Shown piece after piece: positions 33,327 to 43,013 of a stretch of 56,231 nt of DNA. Each line of letters begins with the position of its first letter. Within the stretch, counting starts at the first letter, position 1. The stretch comes from Aquibacillus koreensis (GTDB lineage: Bacteria; Bacillota; Bacilli; Bacillales; Amphibacillaceae). Where the stretch lies: positions 1 to 56,231 of the forward strand of contig NZ_JAOALK010000009.1 in assembly GCF_025154055.1 (NCBI RefSeq). Reading direction: 5' to 3'. The position numbers and the translations under genes were made by a program. Under the pieces are notes generated by a model. That model ran no database searches. It was not told the DNA's origin and saw only the letters and a program-made list of their open reading frames with translations.

Positions 33327-34307
33327 ATGAAAAAAGTATTGATAACAGGAGCCGATGGCTTTATAGGAAGTCATCTAACTGAAGAATTAGTAAAACAGGG
33401 AAATAAAGTTAAAGCATTTGCTTATTATAACTCATTTAATTCTTGGGGTTGGCTTGATACTCTACCTAAAGAGATAATGAATGAGGTAGAAGTATTTACA
33501 GGGGATATTAGGGATCCAAATGGTGTAAAAGAGGCAATGAAAGGGATGGATGATGTATACCATCTAGCGGCTCTTATCGCTATTCCGTTCAGCTACCATT
33601 CTCCAGACACATATGTTGATACAAATATTAAAGGAACTTTAAATGTTCTACAAGCAGCTAGGGAATTAAATACTTCTAGAGTGCTTGTTACATCAACTTC
33701 TGAAGTCTATGGAACTGCTCAGTATGTACCGATTGATGAAAGACACCCATATCAAGGACAATCCCCATACTCTGCAACAAAAATAGGTGCGGATCGTTTA
33801 GCTGAATCTTTTTACCGTAGCTTTGACATGCCAATTACAATTGTTCGTCCATTTAATACGTATGGACCACGTCAATCTGCACGTGCTGTTATTCCTACGA
33901 TTATTACTCAATTACTTGCTGGGAAAGAAGAAATCGAACTTGGTTCATTAACACCAACAAGGGACTTTAACTTTGTAAAAGATACAGCAAATGGTTTTCT
34001 TGAAATTGCCAAGGCTGAAAATACGATTGGTGAAGAAATTAACATTGCGACACAAGATGAAATTTCAATCGGTCAGCTTGCAGAAGAGTTGATCAGACAA
34101 ATCAATCCGAATGCTAAAATTGTGACGGATGACCAACGTTTACGCCCTGAAAACAGTGAGGTAAACAGATTGTTAGGATCTAATGAAAAAATTAGGGCTT
34201 TGACAAACTGGGCGCCAAAATACACGTTCGAGCAAGGACTAGCAGAAACAATTGACTTCTTTAAACATAATTTAGATAAATACAAAACGGATATTTATAA
34301 CATATAG
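33327..34307 (+). CDS. legB: Nucleotide-sugar 4,6-dehydratase LegB
   Basis: The protein is 326 aa. An extended SDR with LITGADGFIGSHLTEELVKQ, HLAALIAIPFSYHSP, the catalytic TSTSEVYGTA and YSATKIGADRLAES (YxxxK), and RPFNTYGPRQSARAVIP. This sequence pattern is that of LegB, which dehydrates GDP- (or UDP-) GlcNAc in legionaminic acid synthesis. It starts the run legB-legC-ptmE-legH-legI-legG-legF with small or overlapping spacers. GGAGGG is upstream. Confidence 0.9.
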   Translation: MKKVLITGADGFIGSHLTEELVKQGNKVKAFAYYNSFNSWGWLDTLPKEIMNEVEVFTGDIRDPNGVKEAMKGMDDVYHLAALIAIPFSYHSPDTYVDTNIKGTLNVLQAARELNTSRVLVTSTSEVYGTAQYVPIDERHPYQGQSPYSATKIGADRLAESFYRSFDMPITIVRPFNTYGPRQSARAVIPTIITQLLAGKEEIELGSLTPTRDFNFVKDTANGFLEIAKAENTIGEEINIATQDEISIGQLAEELIRQINPNAKIVTDDQRLRPENSEVNRLLGSNEKIRALTNWAPKYTFEQGLAETIDFFKHNLDKYKTDIYNI

Positions 34308-34318
34308 GAGCGGAACAA

Positions 34319-35488
34319 ATGAGCCAAAAATTTATCCCTCTATCTGTACCTAATTTAAAAGGGAAAGAATTAGAATATGTAACACATGCTATTGAGACAG
34401 AATGGGTTTCAACAGGTGGATCTTATGTAACTGATTTTGAAGAGAAGACAGCAGAATATGTGAAGGCAAAAGGTGCGGTTTCTGTTCAGAACGGAACGTC
34501 TGGTTTACATTTAGCTCTTCAAATTTGCGGTGTGACCAGAGAAGATGAAGTGATTGTACCGACGCTAACGTTTATTGCTGCTGTCAATCCAGTAAAATAT
34601 ATTGGGGCTGAACCAATCTTTATGGATTGTGATGACTCTCTTTGTATGGATGCGGACAAGCTGAACGAATTTTGCGAGGCGCAATGCAATTTTATTGATG
34701 GTAAGCTTATTAACAATACAACGAAGAAACATATTAAAGCCCTTGTTGTCGTACATGTATTCGGCAATATGGCGAACATGGAAAAAATCATGGAGACTGC
34801 ATTGAAATTCAATCTAAAGGTGATTGAAGATGCAACTGAGGCTCTTGGAACCTATTATACTGACGGCCCATACGCGAACAGATTTGCTGGTACGATTGGG
34901 ACTATTGGTGTTTACTCTTATAATGGGAATAAAATCATCACCACTGGTGGTGGTGGAATGATGGTTTCCAACGATGAAGAGCTATTGAAAAAAGCAAAGC
35001 ATCTTGCCACGCAAGCAAAGAGCGATGAGCTTTACTATACACATGATGAAATCGGCTATAACTACCGAATGACAAATGTTCAAGCTGCAATGGGGTTAGC
35101 TCAATTAGAACAACTGGAGACATTCATTCAAACAAAAGCAGATAACTTTAAGCTTTATAAGGAAATGACTGAGGGAATTGAAGGACTTTCGATTTTGGAT
35201 TTTGAGCCAAACATTCGAAGTAATCATTGGTTCTATGGATTATATGTTGATGACAAGTATCCAATAGATATAGACAAAATGATTTCTTACTTAGGTTCAA
35301 AAAAGGTACAGTGTAGACCAATCTGGGGACTTATTAGCGATCAAAAGCCATATGAAGGAAGTCAGACCTACAAAATTGAAAAAGCGAAAAACTACTTAAA
35401 GCACGTTGTGAATATTCCATGCAGTTCAAACTTAACTGTAGAAGATGTTCAATACGTGGTTGAGTGCTTGAAAAATCCAGAAGCGTAA
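34319..35488 (+). CDS. legC: LegC-type PLP aminotransferase
   Basis: The protein is 389 aa. A DegT/DnrJ/EryC1-family sugar aminotransferase: FIPLSVPNLKGKELEYV, NGTSGLHLALQ, DATEALGT, and the PLP lysine in SYNGNKIITTGGGG. LegC adds the 4-amino group to the 4-keto sugar made by LegB. It starts 12 bases after legB with AGGAGCGG upstream. The order and motifs agree with the Campylobacter-type GDP-sugar legionaminic acid route. Confidence 0.92.
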   Translation: MSQKFIPLSVPNLKGKELEYVTHAIETEWVSTGGSYVTDFEEKTAEYVKAKGAVSVQNGTSGLHLALQICGVTREDEVIVPTLTFIAAVNPVKYIGAEPIFMDCDDSLCMDADKLNEFCEAQCNFIDGKLINNTTKKHIKALVVVHVFGNMANMEKIMETALKFNLKVIEDATEALGTYYTDGPYANRFAGTIGTIGVYSYNGNKIITTGGGGMMVSNDEELLKKAKHLATQAKSDELYYTHDEIGYNYRMTNVQAAMGLAQLEQLETFIQTKADNFKLYKEMTEGIEGLSILDFEPNIRSNHWFYGLYVDDKYPIDIDKMISYLGSKKVQCRPIWGLISDQKPYEGSQTYKIEKAKNYLKHVVNIPCSSNLTVEDVQYVVECLKNPEA

Positions 35489-35518
35489 TCAGTACAGTTT
35501 GTAAGGATGTGGATAAAA

Positions 35519-36565
35519 TTGAATGTAAAAGATTTTTTAATTGACGAAGAAGCCACAATGCTTGTGGCAATGGCATTGTTAGATAAAATAGCCAAGAAGG
35601 TTCTGTTTGTTGAAAAAAATGGGAAGTTTGTTGCGGCAATTACGGATGGAGATATTCGAAGGTGGATCCTGAAAAAGGGGAATCTTGAAGCTAAAGTAAA
35701 GGAAATCGCGAACTACAACCCAAAATTTATCCCTGAAAAAGATAAACTGGCTGCCAAAGATATCATGCGTGACCTTTCAATTGAGGCACTACCTGTTGTA
35801 AACGAGGACAAGGACATTGTATCAATCGTGTTTTGGAATGATGACGAAATTACAAAGCCTAAAAACCTTGATGCACCAGTTGTGATTATGGCGGGTGGAC
35901 TAGGAACAAGATTATATCCTTATACGAAGATTCTTCCGAAACCGCTTATCCCAATTGGAGAAATCCCAATTGCAGAGCATATCATCAATCGTTTTCATGA
36001 CTATGGGTCTAACCAGTTCCACCTCATTGTGAATCATAAGAAAAATATGATTAAGGCTTATTTTAATGAGATTGACAAGACGTATGAAATGAATTATGCG
36101 GATGAAGATCAGCCATTAGGCACAGGCGGGGGATTAAGCTTACTAAAAGGAAAAATTAAGTCCACATTTATCTTAACAAACTGCGACATTCTGATCGAAG
36201 AAGATTACGAAAAGATTTATGATTACCATAAAAAAGAAAACAATCTCGTGACAATGGTATGTTCACTTAAACACATCCGAATTCCTTACGGTGTCATTGA
36301 AATAAATGAAACGGGTGAAATCGAGGAAATGAAGGAAAAACCTGAATTCTCTTTCTTTACAAATACGGGAATGTATATCGTTGAGCCAAAAGTCATTGAT
36401 GAGCTAGAGGATAACACATCGATTGGCTTCCCTGAAATTATTGAAAAATATAAGGGTGCAGGAGAAAAGATCGGGGTTTATCCAATTAGTGAGCATGCTT
36501 GGCTTGACATGGGTCAAATCGATGAAATGGAAAAGATGAGAAAAAGGTTAGAGCGTGATGAGTAA
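35519..36565 (+). CDS. ptmE: PtmE-type CBS-nucleotidyltransferase (GDP-sugar forming)
   Basis: The protein is 348 aa from TTG at 35519 (MNVKDFLID, the usual family start), with AAGGATGTGG upstream; an ATG at 35507 overlaps that site. The N-terminal ~110 residues form a CBS pair (AITDGDIRRWI and IEALPVVNEDKDI), followed by a nucleotidyltransferase domain (VVIMAGGLGTRLYPYTKILP, NTGMYI, WLDMGQ). PtmE activates glucosamine-1-P with GTP at the start of the legionaminic pathway, explaining how the GDP-linked precursor arises. The GTP specificity is from the family. Confidence 0.88.
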   Translation: MNVKDFLIDEEATMLVAMALLDKIAKKVLFVEKNGKFVAAITDGDIRRWILKKGNLEAKVKEIANYNPKFIPEKDKLAAKDIMRDLSIEALPVVNEDKDIVSIVFWNDDEITKPKNLDAPVVIMAGGLGTRLYPYTKILPKPLIPIGEIPIAEHIINRFHDYGSNQFHLIVNHKKNMIKAYFNEIDKTYEMNYADEDQPLGTGGGLSLLKGKIKSTFILTNCDILIEEDYEKIYDYHKKENNLVTMVCSLKHIRIPYGVIEINETGEIEEMKEKPEFSFFTNTGMYIVEPKVIDELEDNTSIGFPEIIEKYKGAGEKIGVYPISEHAWLDMGQIDEMEKMRKRLERDE

Positions 36566-37196
36566 AAAAATCCTTTTGGTAGGTGGAGGAGGCCATTGTA
36601 AGTCTGTATTAGATGCCCTTCTTGAAACAAACGAGTATGCCGAAATCGGAATCATTGACAAAGATGATAGCGCCGGGAAGGAGATCCTAGGTGTTCCGAT
36701 TATCGGTTGTGACGACGATTTACCTAGACTTTATCAAGAAGAAGGCTTCACTCATGCGTTTGTAACGGTTGGTAGCCTTGGGAACCCTAATCTTCGTATT
36801 AAACTTTTTACAGTCCTAGAAAAGATAGGTTTCGAGATACCGAATATTGTTGATCCTACAGCTGTTGTGAGTCGGCATAGTAGGTTAAAAAAGGGTATTT
36901 ATATAGGGAAAAATGCGGTAGTGAACGCTGGATCCACCATCCATAAAGGAGCAATTATTAACACATCCGTTCTAATTGAGCATGATTGTATTGTAGAGGA
37001 GTTTGCGCACATTGCGCCAGGCAGTGTTCTTTGTGGGGACGTTCATATTGGGGCAGGAACACATATTGGAGCCAGAAGTGTCATTAAGCAGCAAATAAAA
37101 GTAGGTTCAAAGACATTAATTGGAATGGGTAGTGTAGTTTTGTGTGATATTGGTAGTAATATCATCGCTTATGGTCACCCATGTAAGGAGGTTTAA
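36558..37196 (+). CDS. NeuD/PglD-like acetyltransferase (LegH role)
   Basis: The protein is 212 aa. An N-terminal nucleotide-sugar binding region (ILLVGGGGHCKSVLDAL) is followed by a left-handed beta-helix of hexapeptide repeats (about 95-205), including HKGAIINTSVLIEHDCIVEEF with the catalytic His and HIAPGSVLCGDVHIG. It would N-acetylate the 4-amino sugar made by LegC. The ATG overlaps the end of ptmE; a GTG one codon earlier is an alternative start. It could instead be a sialic-acid O-acetyltransferase (NeuD), but its place right after LegC/PtmE favours LegH. Confidence 0.85.
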   Translation: MSKKILLVGGGGHCKSVLDALLETNEYAEIGIIDKDDSAGKEILGVPIIGCDDDLPRLYQEEGFTHAFVTVGSLGNPNLRIKLFTVLEKIGFEIPNIVDPTAVVSRHSRLKKGIYIGKNAVVNAGSTIHKGAIINTSVLIEHDCIVEEFAHIAPGSVLCGDVHIGAGTHIGARSVIKQQIKVGSKTLIGMGSVVLCDIGSNIIAYGHPCKEV

Positions 37197-37201
37197 AATA
37201 A

Positions 37202-38197
37202 ATGAGCGTATACATTATAGCGGAAGCTGGCGTTAACCATAATGGTAGCTTGGAATTGGCAAAAAAATTAGTAGATAGCGCCAAGCATGCAGGTGCCGAC
37301 TGCATAAAATTTCAAACCTTTGTAGCAAAAAATATCGCATCTAAAAATGCTGTAAAAGCAGAATATCAAAAACAACAGACAGATTCTAATGAAAGTCAGT
37401 TAGAAATGTTAAAAAAGCTTGAATTGTCTTTTGATGAATTTGTTGAACTAAGTGAATATTGTAAGTCTCAGAAGATTGAATTTCTCTCTACAGCATTTGA
37501 CTTTGATAGTATTGATTTCTTAAATAGCTTAAGTATGCAAACATGGAAAATTCCTTCTGGAGATATAACAAATCTACCTTATCTTGTTAAAATAGCTAAG
37601 TTATCCAAACCTGTGATCCTTTCAACTGGGATGAGTACTATGGGGGATATTCGTGCAGCTTTACGTGCACTAAAAGAAAATGGCTCAGGAGAAATAACGG
37701 TACTTCACTGTACGACGGAGTATCCTACCCCTTTTACAGATGTTAATTTATTGGCTATGAAATCAATCGAAAAAGAATTTGGAGTTGCAGTCGGGTATTC
37801 CGATCATACTAAAGGAATTGAAGTCCCAATCGCTGCGGTTGCTATGGGAGCAACAGTGGTTGAGAAACATTTTACCCTTGATCGAAACATGGAAGGACCA
37901 GACCATAAGGCTAGCTTAGAGCCAAATGAACTAAAGGCAATGGTAAGTGCTATTAGAAATGTGGAAGTTGCAATAGGAACTAGTGAAAAAAAACCAGTAG
38001 ATTCTGAGAGAAAGAATATGACGATTGCGAGAAAAAGTATTATTGCGAATCGTCCAATTAAAAAAGGTGAGATTTTTACAGAGGAAAATCTAACTGTAAA
38101 AAGACCTGGGAATGGAATTAGCCCTATGAAATGGTTGGAGGTTATAGGAAGTCCAGCTATCCGTGACTTTGAAGAAGATGAGATGATTGAATTATGA
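37202..38197 (+). CDS. legI: N-acetylneuraminate/legionaminate synthase (NeuB/LegI)
   Basis: The protein is 331 aa. NeuB barrel motifs: IIAEAGVNHNGSLELAKKL, ADCIKFQTF, WKIPSGDITNLPYL, VGYSDHTKG and VEKHFTLDRNMEGPDHKASL, then a C-terminal SAF (antifreeze-like) domain with RPGNGISP. It condenses the 2,4-diacetamido-trideoxymannose with phosphoenolpyruvate to give the nonulosonic acid. GGAGG is upstream. Its stop overlaps the next ATG by four bases. Confidence 0.93.
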   Translation: MSVYIIAEAGVNHNGSLELAKKLVDSAKHAGADCIKFQTFVAKNIASKNAVKAEYQKQQTDSNESQLEMLKKLELSFDEFVELSEYCKSQKIEFLSTAFDFDSIDFLNSLSMQTWKIPSGDITNLPYLVKIAKLSKPVILSTGMSTMGDIRAALRALKENGSGEITVLHCTTEYPTPFTDVNLLAMKSIEKEFGVAVGYSDHTKGIEVPIAAVAMGATVVEKHFTLDRNMEGPDHKASLEPNELKAMVSAIRNVEVAIGTSEKKPVDSERKNMTIARKSIIANRPIKKGEIFTEENLTVKRPGNGISPMKWLEVIGSPAIRDFEEDEMIEL

Positions 38198-39360
38198 AAA
38201 AAATAAGTATACTGACTGCTACTAGAGCTGAATATGGACTTTTAAAACCAATCATTTCAAAATTAAATACAGTAGCTGAATTTGATGTCCGTATAGTTGT
38301 TACGGGTGCACACTTATCACCGGAATTTGGTTTGACTTATAGAGAAATTGAAAAAGACGGCTTTGTGATTGATGAGAAAATTGAAATGCTATTAAGTGCA
38401 GACACTCCCGCAGCCATATCAAAATCTATGGGTTTAGCGATGATAAGCTTCGCCGATTATTTTAACAGGTTAAAACCTGATATGCTTATCGTACTTGGAG
38501 ATAGATATGAAACCCTTGCAGTTTGTATGTCAGCTATGAATGAAAGAATTCCGATTACTCATCTTTATGGCGGAGAAACTACAGAAGGAGCTGTTGATGA
38601 GTCTATTCGTCATGCTATTACGAAGTTGAGTTATTTACATTTTACAAGTACAGAAAAATATCGAAGTCGTGTTATCCAATTAGGAGAACAGCCTGAGAGG
38701 GTATTTACCGTTGGAGCTGTCGGAGTAGAGAATATATTAAAACAAAGATTATTGGACAAAAATGAACTTGAGTCATCTATTAAGTTTAAGTTAGATAAAC
38801 CGTATGCAATGGTCACTTTTCACCCTGTGACATTAGAGAATAATCAGTCAGCAGTGCAGTTTCAAGAATTATTAAATGTGTGTAAAAAATACCAAGATAT
38901 GAAATTTATCTTTACAAAGGCAAATGCAGATACAAATGGACGGATTATTAATGATATGATTGATGCTTACTTAGAAGAAAATGAAAATGCTATAGCGTTT
39001 ACTTCATTAGGAATGACAAGATATCTCAGTGCTTTAAAATATTGTACTGTAGTGATTGGGAATTCATCAAGTGGACTTCTAGAAGCACCTAGCTTTGGAA
39101 TTCCTACAATTAACATAGGCGATCGGCAAAAAGGCAGATTACTGGCAGAAAGTGTTATTAATTGTGAACCTACAGTAGAGGGTATAAATGAGTCTCTTAA
39201 AATTGCTTTATCTAGTGAGTTTCGGCATAAAGCTAGGAGCACAGTGAATCCATATGGTTCAGGTAACACTTCAGAAAAGATAGTTACAATTATAATGGAA
39301 TTTTTATTGAATAACCGAATAACATTGAAAAAGAAATTTTATGATTGTGAGGTGAGGTAA
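38194..39360 (+). CDS. legG: Hydrolysing NDP-sugar 2-epimerase (NeuC/LegG)
   Basis: The protein is 388 aa. NeuC/LegG features are visible: SILTATRAEYGLLKPII, VVTGAHLSPEFGLTYREIE, VLGDRYETLAVCMSAM, HLYGGETTEGAVDESIRHAI and GNSSSGLLEAPSFGIPTINIG. It epimerises C2 and releases the free diacetamido-mannose sugar for LegI. The four-base overlap (ATGA) with legI implies translational coupling. The Neu versus Leg naming is set by the LegB/LegC/PtmE neighbours. Confidence 0.93.
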   Translation: MKKISILTATRAEYGLLKPIISKLNTVAEFDVRIVVTGAHLSPEFGLTYREIEKDGFVIDEKIEMLLSADTPAAISKSMGLAMISFADYFNRLKPDMLIVLGDRYETLAVCMSAMNERIPITHLYGGETTEGAVDESIRHAITKLSYLHFTSTEKYRSRVIQLGEQPERVFTVGAVGVENILKQRLLDKNELESSIKFKLDKPYAMVTFHPVTLENNQSAVQFQELLNVCKKYQDMKFIFTKANADTNGRIINDMIDAYLEENENAIAFTSLGMTRYLSALKYCTVVIGNSSSGLLEAPSFGIPTINIGDRQKGRLLAESVINCEPTVEGINESLKIALSSEFRHKARSTVNPYGSGNTSEKIVTIIMEFLLNNRITLKKKFYDCEVR

Positions 39361-40044
39361 GTGAAGAATATTGCCATTATTCCAGCTAGAAGCGGATCAA
39401 AAGGATTGAAAGACAAAAATATTAAAGACTTAAAAGGCAAACCACTACTTGCCTACACAATCAAAGCTGCTAGAGATACAGATTTATTTGATGAAATATT
39501 TGTATCAACTGATTCTAAGGAATATGCACAAATTGCTCAAGATTGGGGAGCAAGTGTACCATTTTTAAGAGGTGAGGTGTTATCTTCGGATACAGCTTCA
39601 TCTTGGGATGTTGTTAAACATACAATAGAAAGTTTTAAGGAAATGGGAAATGAATTTGAAACAGCAGCTCTACTTCAGCCTACATCACCACTTAGAAAGG
39701 CCCAGGATATTGTAAATGGGTATAAGTTGATGCAGTCTAAAAATGCAAATGCAGTAATTTCAGTTTGTGAAGTTGATCACTCACCATTGTGGTGTAACAC
39801 ATTACCAGGAGACCATTCTCTAAAAAACTTTTTGAATCAAGATTTAGTAAGTACTCCTCGTCAAGCTTTGCCTTCTTATTATCGGATTAATGGAGCCATT
39901 TATATTGTTAAGAATGAGTATTTAATGACTACAGATAGCATTTATAAAGAAGGGTGTTATGCTATGATCATGTCAAAGGAAAACTCTATTGATATTGATG
40001 ATGCTGTAGATTTTAAAATAGCGGAGGCATTGCTTTCTAGTTAA
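39361..40044 (+). CDS. legF: CMP-nonulosonic acid cytidylyltransferase (NeuA/LegF)
   Basis: The protein is 227 aa from a GTG that follows the legG stop directly, with GAGGTGAGG upstream. Motifs: IIPARSGSKGLKDKNIKDL, VSTDSKEYAQIA, LLQPTSPLRKAQDI, RINGAIYIVK and IDIDDAVDF. It activates the sugar as CMP-legionaminic acid. With the six genes before it, this completes the pathway. A 127-base gap without a gene separates it from the flippase. Confidence 0.93.
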   Translation: MKNIAIIPARSGSKGLKDKNIKDLKGKPLLAYTIKAARDTDLFDEIFVSTDSKEYAQIAQDWGASVPFLRGEVLSSDTASSWDVVKHTIESFKEMGNEFETAALLQPTSPLRKAQDIVNGYKLMQSKNANAVISVCEVDHSPLWCNTLPGDHSLKNFLNQDLVSTPRQALPSYYRINGAIYIVKNEYLMTTDSIYKEGCYAMIMSKENSIDIDDAVDFKIAEALLSS

Positions 40045-40171
40045 TAACCCTATAGCAATTTTATATTATTATTATCACAGTAATTAATAAATGAATTATT
40101 GTTTTCAATGAGAATAATAGTATTGTTACTTTTTGCATAGTGAGTTAAAAGATTAGGGAAGAGACAAATAT

Positions 40172-41419
40172 ATGAGCATATTAATTAATAGTGTACTTAA
40201 AAATAAGTTTATTAAAAACTCAATTCTCTATACAGTTGGCTCAATGATGACTCCCATGATTGGATTTATTTTACTTCCAATTTATACAGGTTATCTAAGT
40301 CCAGCTGAATACGGAATAATGACAACAGTTCAAACATTAGTCGGCATGCTGCAATTATTCTTGTTACTTTCCTTAAATGGTGCGGTAACGCGTTTCTTTT
40401 ATGACTTCTTGGAGGAACCTCAAAAACAAAAAGAGTTTTTAGGTTCTATTTTTACATTTGTCTTATGTTTCTCCACAATTATAGCCTTGATTTTGTATTT
40501 TTTTAGTGATTCTATAGGGTCTTTATTATTTAAAAATATTCCTATAAACCCGTTCTATTCCTATCTTATAGGATTATCGTGGCTTTCTGCATTATTAGCA
40601 TTACCTTTAGCTCTTTTTCGAGCACAAGAAAAGGCTGGATTATTTGTGTCAGTTAATATCATTAAGGCGTTATTAATAATGGGGTTAACAGTTTATCTTA
40701 TAATCGGAAAAGGTCTTGGAGCTGAAGGTGCGTTAATCTCACAATTAATAGTTACTTTTATAGTTGTTTTGTTTACATTTGGATGGCAGTTTAAGTTAAT
40801 TAAATTTTCGTTAAATTCATTATATATAAAACAAAGTTTATTATTTAGTCTACCATTACTACCACATGTTGCAAGTGTTTGGATTATTAGTTCTTCTGAC
40901 AGGATTATTTTGGAGAAATTTATAAGTATAGAAGACTTGGGCATATATGCATTAGCTGCACAAGTGTCAATGGTATTAGCATTATTTTATACTAGCGTAA
41001 ATAACGCTTTAGTACCAAGGTATGTAAGTTTACTTAAAGAGGGCAATGAAATTAAGGCCAAAAGACTACTTAAAGCATTCTCTTACATTGTTCTCATTTT
41101 TGGAATAACTTCAATTCCAGTTGCTATGTACGCTTTGAATTTTTTTGCATCAAACCAGTACAATGGTGCAGTTTCGCTAATTCCCTTCTTACTGATTGGT
41201 CAAATTGTAAAAGGATTTTATTTTATACCAGCAGCAAAGCTTTTTTATTCAAAAAAGACGAAAGTAATTGCAACTAGTAGCACAATTGCAGCTGTAAGCA
41301 ATATTCTAATAAACTTCATAACAATCCCATTGATAGGCATTTATGGGGCTATTGTTTCAACAATTGTTGCAGAGGTCTTGAGAGTTTTCTTTGTTTACAG
41401 GGGTAGTAATAGACTTTAA
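40172..41419 (+). CDS. Wzx-type polysaccharide flippase
   Basis: The protein is 415 aa with about 12 membrane helices and the MATE/MOP-type polysaccharide start SILYTVGSMMTPMIGFILLP, IYTGYLSPAEYGIMTTVQTL and SSDRIILEKFISIEDLGIYAL. It should flip the lipid-linked repeat unit across the membrane for the Wzy polymerase. The family is typically 420-480 aa, so this one is slightly short at the C-terminus, but it ends normally. Confidence 0.9.
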   Translation: MSILINSVLKNKFIKNSILYTVGSMMTPMIGFILLPIYTGYLSPAEYGIMTTVQTLVGMLQLFLLLSLNGAVTRFFYDFLEEPQKQKEFLGSIFTFVLCFSTIIALILYFFSDSIGSLLFKNIPINPFYSYLIGLSWLSALLALPLALFRAQEKAGLFVSVNIIKALLIMGLTVYLIIGKGLGAEGALISQLIVTFIVVLFTFGWQFKLIKFSLNSLYIKQSLLFSLPLLPHVASVWIISSSDRIILEKFISIEDLGIYALAAQVSMVLALFYTSVNNALVPRYVSLLKEGNEIKAKRLLKAFSYIVLIFGITSIPVAMYALNFFASNQYNGAVSLIPFLLIGQIVKGFYFIPAAKLFYSKKTKVIATSSTIAAVSNILINFITIPLIGIYGAIVSTIVAEVLRVFFVYRGSNRL

Positions 41420-41552
41420 ACACTATTGAATGCTTAATATATTGAAAACTATAGAAGTCATACAATAGTGAGGAATTAATTGCAGATTATCCTTGGCTTT
41501 TTGTGAAAGATAATTAATTTAGCCAGGAGGAAAGTAGAAAGGAGTAATTTTT

Positions 41553-42431
41553 ATGAAAGGGATTATTCTAGCAGGAGGTAGTGGTACTCGTTTATACCCC
41601 TTAACTCTTGTAACAAGTAAACAATTATTACCAGTATATGATAAACCCATGATTTACTATCCGCTATCAACCCTGATGCTTGCAGGAATTAAAGAGATAT
41701 TAATTATTTCAACTCCGGAAGATACTCCACGTTTTGAGGAATTGCTAGGAGACGGTTCACAGTTTGGAATAAATCTTAAATATAAAGTACAATCGAGCCC
41801 GGATGGATTAGCCCAGGCTTTTTTAATTGGTGAAGAGTTTATTGACAAGAGTTCTGTCGCCATGATATTAGGTGATAATATCTATTATGGAAGTGGAATG
41901 AGAAAGATCCTTCAACGCGCAGCAAATAAAGAAAGTGGTGCTACAGTTTTTGGCTATCATGTACAAGATCCTCAACGTTTTGGAGTGGTAGAATTCGATA
42001 AAAGCGGTAAAGTGATAAGTGTTGAAGAAAAACCTGAACTTCCTAAGTCAAATTATGCGATTACTGGTTTGTACTTCTATGATAATCGTGTCATAGATAT
42101 TGCAAAAAACGTAAGACCATCAGAACGTGGAGAATTAGAAATTACATCAATTAATGAAGCATATTTAAATGCAGGAGACTTGAAAGTTGAACTTTTAGGA
42201 CGTGGATATACATGGTTAGACACTGGTACACACCAAAGTTTAGTTGAAGCAACTAACTTTGTTAAAACTGTAGAAGAGCATCAAGGCATAAAAATTGCTG
42301 CACCTGAAGAAGTTGCATATATAAATGGATGGATTGGAAAAGAACAATTAATTGAATCTGGAGAGTTATTTTCAAAAACTGGATACGGGCAATATTTATT
42401 AAAAGTTGCAAACGGAGAGATTAAGTATTAA
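41553..42431 (+). CDS. rmlA: Glucose-1-phosphate thymidylyltransferase
   Basis: The protein is 292 aa with [70 protein letters not shown] and [16 protein letters not shown], all diagnostic of RmlA. It makes dTDP-glucose, the first step to dTDP-L-rhamnose. GGAGGAAAG is upstream. It opens the tight rmlACDB set. Confidence 0.96.
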   Translation: MKGIILAGGSGTRLYPLTLVTSKQLLPVYDKPMIYYPLSTLMLAGIKEILIISTPEDTPRFEELLGDGSQFGINLKYKVQSSPDGLAQAFLIGEEFIDKSSVAMILGDNIYYGSGMRKILQRAANKESGATVFGYHVQDPQRFGVVEFDKSGKVISVEEKPELPKSNYAITGLYFYDNRVIDIAKNVRPSERGELEITSINEAYLNAGDLKVELLGRGYTWLDTGTHQSLVEATNFVKTVEEHQGIKIAAPEEVAYINGWIGKEQLIESGELFSKTGYGQYLLKVANGEIKY

Positions 42432-42446
42432 ATACGGAGGTGGAGT

Positions 42447-43007
42447 ATGAACGTTATAAAAACCCATTTAGAAGGTGTTTTGGTGTTTGAACCAAAAGTA
42501 TTTGGAGATCATAGAGGTTGGTTTATGGAAACTTATAGTGAAGCCAAGTTCTTGGAAGCGGGAGTAGATATAAATTTTGTTCAGGATAATCATTCATTTT
42601 CTGCATCTAAAGGTACATTAAGAGGATTGCATTATCAATTAAATCCTAAAGCACAGACAAAGTTGGTACGTTGTACACAAGGTGCAATATTTGATGTGGC
42701 TGTAGATATTAGGAAAAATAGCCCTACTTTTAGGAAATGGTTTGGAATTGAATTATCTGCTGAAAACAAAAAACAATTATTAGTTCCAAAAGGATTTGCA
42801 CATGCGTTTATAACTTTAGCAGATAATGTTGAGGTGCAGTATAAAGTAGATGAGCTTTACTCACCAGAAAATGATCGAGGAATTATTTGGAATGATCCTC
42901 AAATTGGTATTGAGTGGCCTATTGATATAACTCCTATTCTTTCAGAAAAAGATCAAAAAGCTCCTCAACTAAAAGATGCTGAAAATAATTTTAATTATGG
43001 AGAGTAG
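42447..43007 (+). CDS. rmlC: dTDP-4-dehydrorhamnose 3,5-epimerase
   Basis: The protein is 186 aa. Cupin-fold RmlC with VFGDHRGWFMETYSEAKF, QDNHSFSASKGTLRGLHYQL (catalytic His), VDIRKNSPTF and FAHAFITLADNVEVQYKV. It epimerises C3 and C5 of dTDP-4-keto-6-deoxyglucose. Fifteen bases separate it from rmlA. Confidence 0.96.
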   Translation: MNVIKTHLEGVLVFEPKVFGDHRGWFMETYSEAKFLEAGVDINFVQDNHSFSASKGTLRGLHYQLNPKAQTKLVRCTQGAIFDVAVDIRKNSPTFRKWFGIELSAENKKQLLVPKGFAHAFITLADNVEVQYKVDELYSPENDRGIIWNDPQIGIEWPIDITPILSEKDQKAPQLKDAENNFNYGE

Positions 43008-43013
43008 TGTATT

